A program made the translations under genes and the position numbers. Below are positions 5,259 to 6,279 of a stretch of DNA of 6,279 bases, piece after piece (position 1 is the stretch's first letter; every line of letters begins with the position of its first letter). The stretch comes from Eubacteriales Family XIII. Incertae Sedis bacterium (lineage in GTDB: Bacteria; Bacillota; Clostridia; Peptostreptococcales; Anaerovoracaceae): the NCBI GenBank assembly GCA_031278255.1, contig JAITKU010000270.1:1-6279 (forward strand), in the 5' to 3' direction. Below the pieces are notes generated by a model. It did no database searches. It saw nothing but the letters and a program-made list of their open reading frames with translations, and was not told where the DNA came from.

Positions 5259-5886
5259 CTTTTTCCCGCAGGAGCGCGTCCACGCGCGCCGTGATCATCG
5301 CGCTGATTTCGCGCATGCTCCGCGTGCCGTCGATGCCCACAATCCTGTGCGGATGCGCCTTCTCCAGCGCCAAAAAGGCCTCGTACACCGCCTCGTGGTA
5401 CGCAGGGCCCTCGTTCTCAATGCGGTCGTTCCTGCAGGCGCTCCGCCGGCGCTCCGCCGTTTCGGGCTCGATCTTCAGCAGGAAGGTTATATCGGGCATG
5501 CAATCCCGCACGGCATAGGCGTTGATCCGGTCCACGACCTCCCCCAAGCGGCGGCCGCCGCCCTGATACGCGATGCTCGAATCCACAAAGCGATCACAGA
5601 GCACCGTCTTGCCGGCTGCGAGCGCGGGAAGGATCAGCTGCGACACCATCTGCGCCCTGGATGCGGCGTACAGCAGCGCCTCCGTCAGAGGATCCATCTC
5701 GGGATGCGCGTTGTCCAGCACGACGGCGCGGATGCGCTCGCCTATGGCGGTGCCTCCGGGCTCCCGCGCGACAATCGCGTCGCGGCCCGTCTGTTTCAGG
5801 TGATGCTGCAGCAGCTGTATCTGCGTGGATTTTCCGGAGGAATCCGGTCCCTCCATGCTTACGAACAAGCCCTTCCCGGTCCGCAT
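5245..5886 (-). CDS. tmk: Thymidylate kinase (dTMP kinase)
   Basis: Tmk phosphorylates dTMP to dTDP with ATP, an essential step to dTTP. The 213-residue protein has the P-loop GPDSSGKST at 13-21, the substrate motif REPGGT at 41-46, ALLYAASRAQ at 70-79, the DRF motif at 98-100 followed by DSSIAYQGGGR, and an Arg-rich LID segment RRRSACRND in the ETAERRRS region. Length is normal. The ATG at 5886 has AGGA at a suitable distance; the Shine-Dalgarno region overlaps the stop of the small ORF upstream. It overlaps holB by 14 nt. The order tmk-holB-ricT resembles tmk-yaaQ-yaaR-holB-yaaT of Bacillus without yaaQ and yaaR. Confidence 0.96.
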   Translation of the reverse strand: MRTGKGLFVSMEGPDSSGKSTQIQLLQHHLKQTGRDAIVAREPGGTAIGERIRAVVLDNAHPEMDPLTEALLYAASRAQMVSQLILPALAAGKTVLCDRFVDSSIAYQGGGRRLGEVVDRINAYAVRDCMPDITFLLKIEPETAERRRSACRNDRIENEGPAYHEAVYEAFLALEKAHPHRIVGIDGTRSMREISAMITARVDALLREKDAAP

Positions 5887-5893
5887 GTGTTTC

Positions 5894-6007
5894 CTATCCC
5901 TTGTACCTGCCGATCACGCCGTCGCAAAGCCTCCCAAACAGGAGTACGCCCAGATAGAGCAGCGGCGCGCACAGCAGTATTACAAAGATGATCTTCAGCG
6001 TGAACAT
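5894..6007 (-). CDS. 37-residue membrane peptide upstream of tmk
   Basis: The ATG at 6007-6005 starts MFTLKIIFVILLCAPLLYLG, continuing VLLFGRLCDGVIGRYKG, with TAG at 5896-5894. GGGGAAG lies at 6019-6013, in good position. Residues 6-25 form one strongly hydrophobic segment after Lys5, and the short C-terminal tail carries Arg and Lys, so it is probably a single-pass membrane peptide with the basic tail inside. Its stop sits inside the Shine-Dalgarno region of tmk (7 nt before the tmk ATG), which points to coupled translation. I do not recognise a family. A role as a small membrane protein, or as a leader peptide for tmk, is inference. Confidence 0.7.
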   Translation of the reverse strand: MFTLKIIFVILLCAPLLYLGVLLFGRLCDGVIGRYKG

Positions 6008-6111
6008 ATCGACTTCCCCGTGCGATTTCGGCAATCCGCATTATGAAACGAGCAATGTATACCGTACTTCCATCGTTATTCATTTTGCCCGCGAAGCAGT
6101 ATCCTATGGCT

Positions 6112-6120
6112 ATTGTATCA
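6112..6120 (-). promoter_or_regulatory. Extended -10 promoter for the small ORF-tmk-holB-ricT operon
   Basis: On the minus strand TGATACAAT (6120-6112) is an extended -10 element; no good -35 is visible at 17 bp (TGTATA). The start near 6105 gives a leader of about 100 nt. It lies just after the T-tract that ends the rRNA operon, so the cluster need not depend on rRNA read-through. Confidence 0.5.
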
Positions 6121-6153
6121 CAAAACGACAAGAATATACAGAATAAAACAGCC

Positions 6154-6167
6154 AAAAAATAAAAAAA
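6154..6167 (-). terminator. T-tract ending the rRNA operon
   Basis: Directly after the 3' end of 5S rRNA the minus strand reads seven T, one A and six T, preceded by the GC-rich GCCGGC. No separate terminator hairpin is visible; the 5S closing helix or a short AGCCG/CGGCT pairing may supply the stem. Its position fits an rRNA operon terminator. Confidence 0.6.
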
Positions 6168-6279
6168 GCCGGCGACGACCTATTTTCCCGGGCGGCTGCC
6201 CGCCAAGTATCGTCGGCGCAAATGAGCTTAACTTCTGTGTTCGGGATGGGAACAGGTGTGGCCTCATTGCTGTAGTCAC
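6168..6279 (-). rRNA. rrf: 5S ribosomal RNA (nearly complete)
   Basis: The minus strand has the 5S core in order: CTACAGC, GAGGCCACACCTGTTCCCAT, CCGAACACAGAAGTTAAGCT, GCGCCGACGATACTTGGCGG and the terminal GTCGTCGCCGGC. Pairing of the closing helix suggests that only about 4 nt at the 5' end are cut off by the window edge. The 3' end near 6168 is set by the same pairing and by the T-tract that follows. The rest of the operon (23S, 16S) would lie beyond 6279. The downstream minus-strand neighbours are the small ORF and tmk. Confidence 0.96.

Noticed and set aside
4380..5991. Long plus-strand open frames opposite holB and tmk (304 and 403 codons)
   Set aside because: They are antisense to two clear conserved genes, rich in Arg and Ala as expected from GC-rich shadow frames, and show no family motif.
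5859..6155. Minus-strand 98-codon frame upstream of and overlapping tmk
   Set aside because: Its start lies upstream of the likely promoter, it has no Shine-Dalgarno, and it overlaps both the 37-codon membrane peptide gene and the tmk start in another frame.
1..6279. CRISPR array, tRNA genes, phage or toxin-antitoxin module
   Set aside because: No regularly spaced direct repeats, no tRNA-like cloverleaf and no such protein families were seen on either strand.

Overview
The window looks like chromosomal DNA from a GC-rich, probably spore-forming member of the Clostridia (Firmicutes/Bacillota). The evidence is an S-box (SAM-I) riboswitch ahead of metK, an AbrB-type transition-state regulator with a C-terminal four-cysteine motif, a RicT/YaaT protein, a WalJ/YycJ-type metallo-hydrolase, purine-rich Shine-Dalgarno sites and near-consensus sigma-A promoters. 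Genus cannot be told from the sequence. Almost everything here is housekeeping, and I found no defence, CRISPR, phage or biosynthetic system.

Layout. Positions 1-415 (minus strand) hold the first 39 codons of metK and its full control region: promoter, a leader with two mutually exclusive hairpins, a SAM-I aptamer and an intrinsic terminator. Positions 473-714 (plus) hold a decayed, internally deleted relic of an IS1634-type transposase. A perfect 19-bp GC-rich inverted repeat (751-789) follows, 8 nt past the stop of a short ssb gene (798-1172, minus). Divergent promoters between 1219 and 1318 serve ssb and, on the plus strand, a WalJ-like MBL-fold hydrolase (1388-2191). A 367-bp gene-free stretch with one candidate promoter leads to a small single-pass membrane protein (2559-2903). 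A strong promoter then drives abrB (3139-3381). A bidirectional hairpin terminator separates abrB from the convergent minus-strand cluster.

That cluster reads, in transcription order: 5S rRNA (6279 to 6168), a T-tract terminator, a promoter, an unannotated-looking 37-codon membrane peptide gene (6007-5894), tmk (5886-5245), holB (5258-4467) and ricT (4408-3497). rRNA operon, tmk, holB and yaaT/ricT occur in the same order in the origin-proximal region of Bacillus subtilis, so this half appears to be a conserved ancestral block. It joins dTTP synthesis (Tmk) and the clamp-loader delta-prime subunit (HolB) with an Fe-S protein linked in Bacillus to RNA processing and developmental control (RicT).

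The most interesting points are the three-strand hairpin switch upstream of the SAM riboswitch, the tiny membrane-protein ORF whose stop codon abuts the tmk ribosome-binding site, and the transposase relic next to an SSB without the usual acidic tip.
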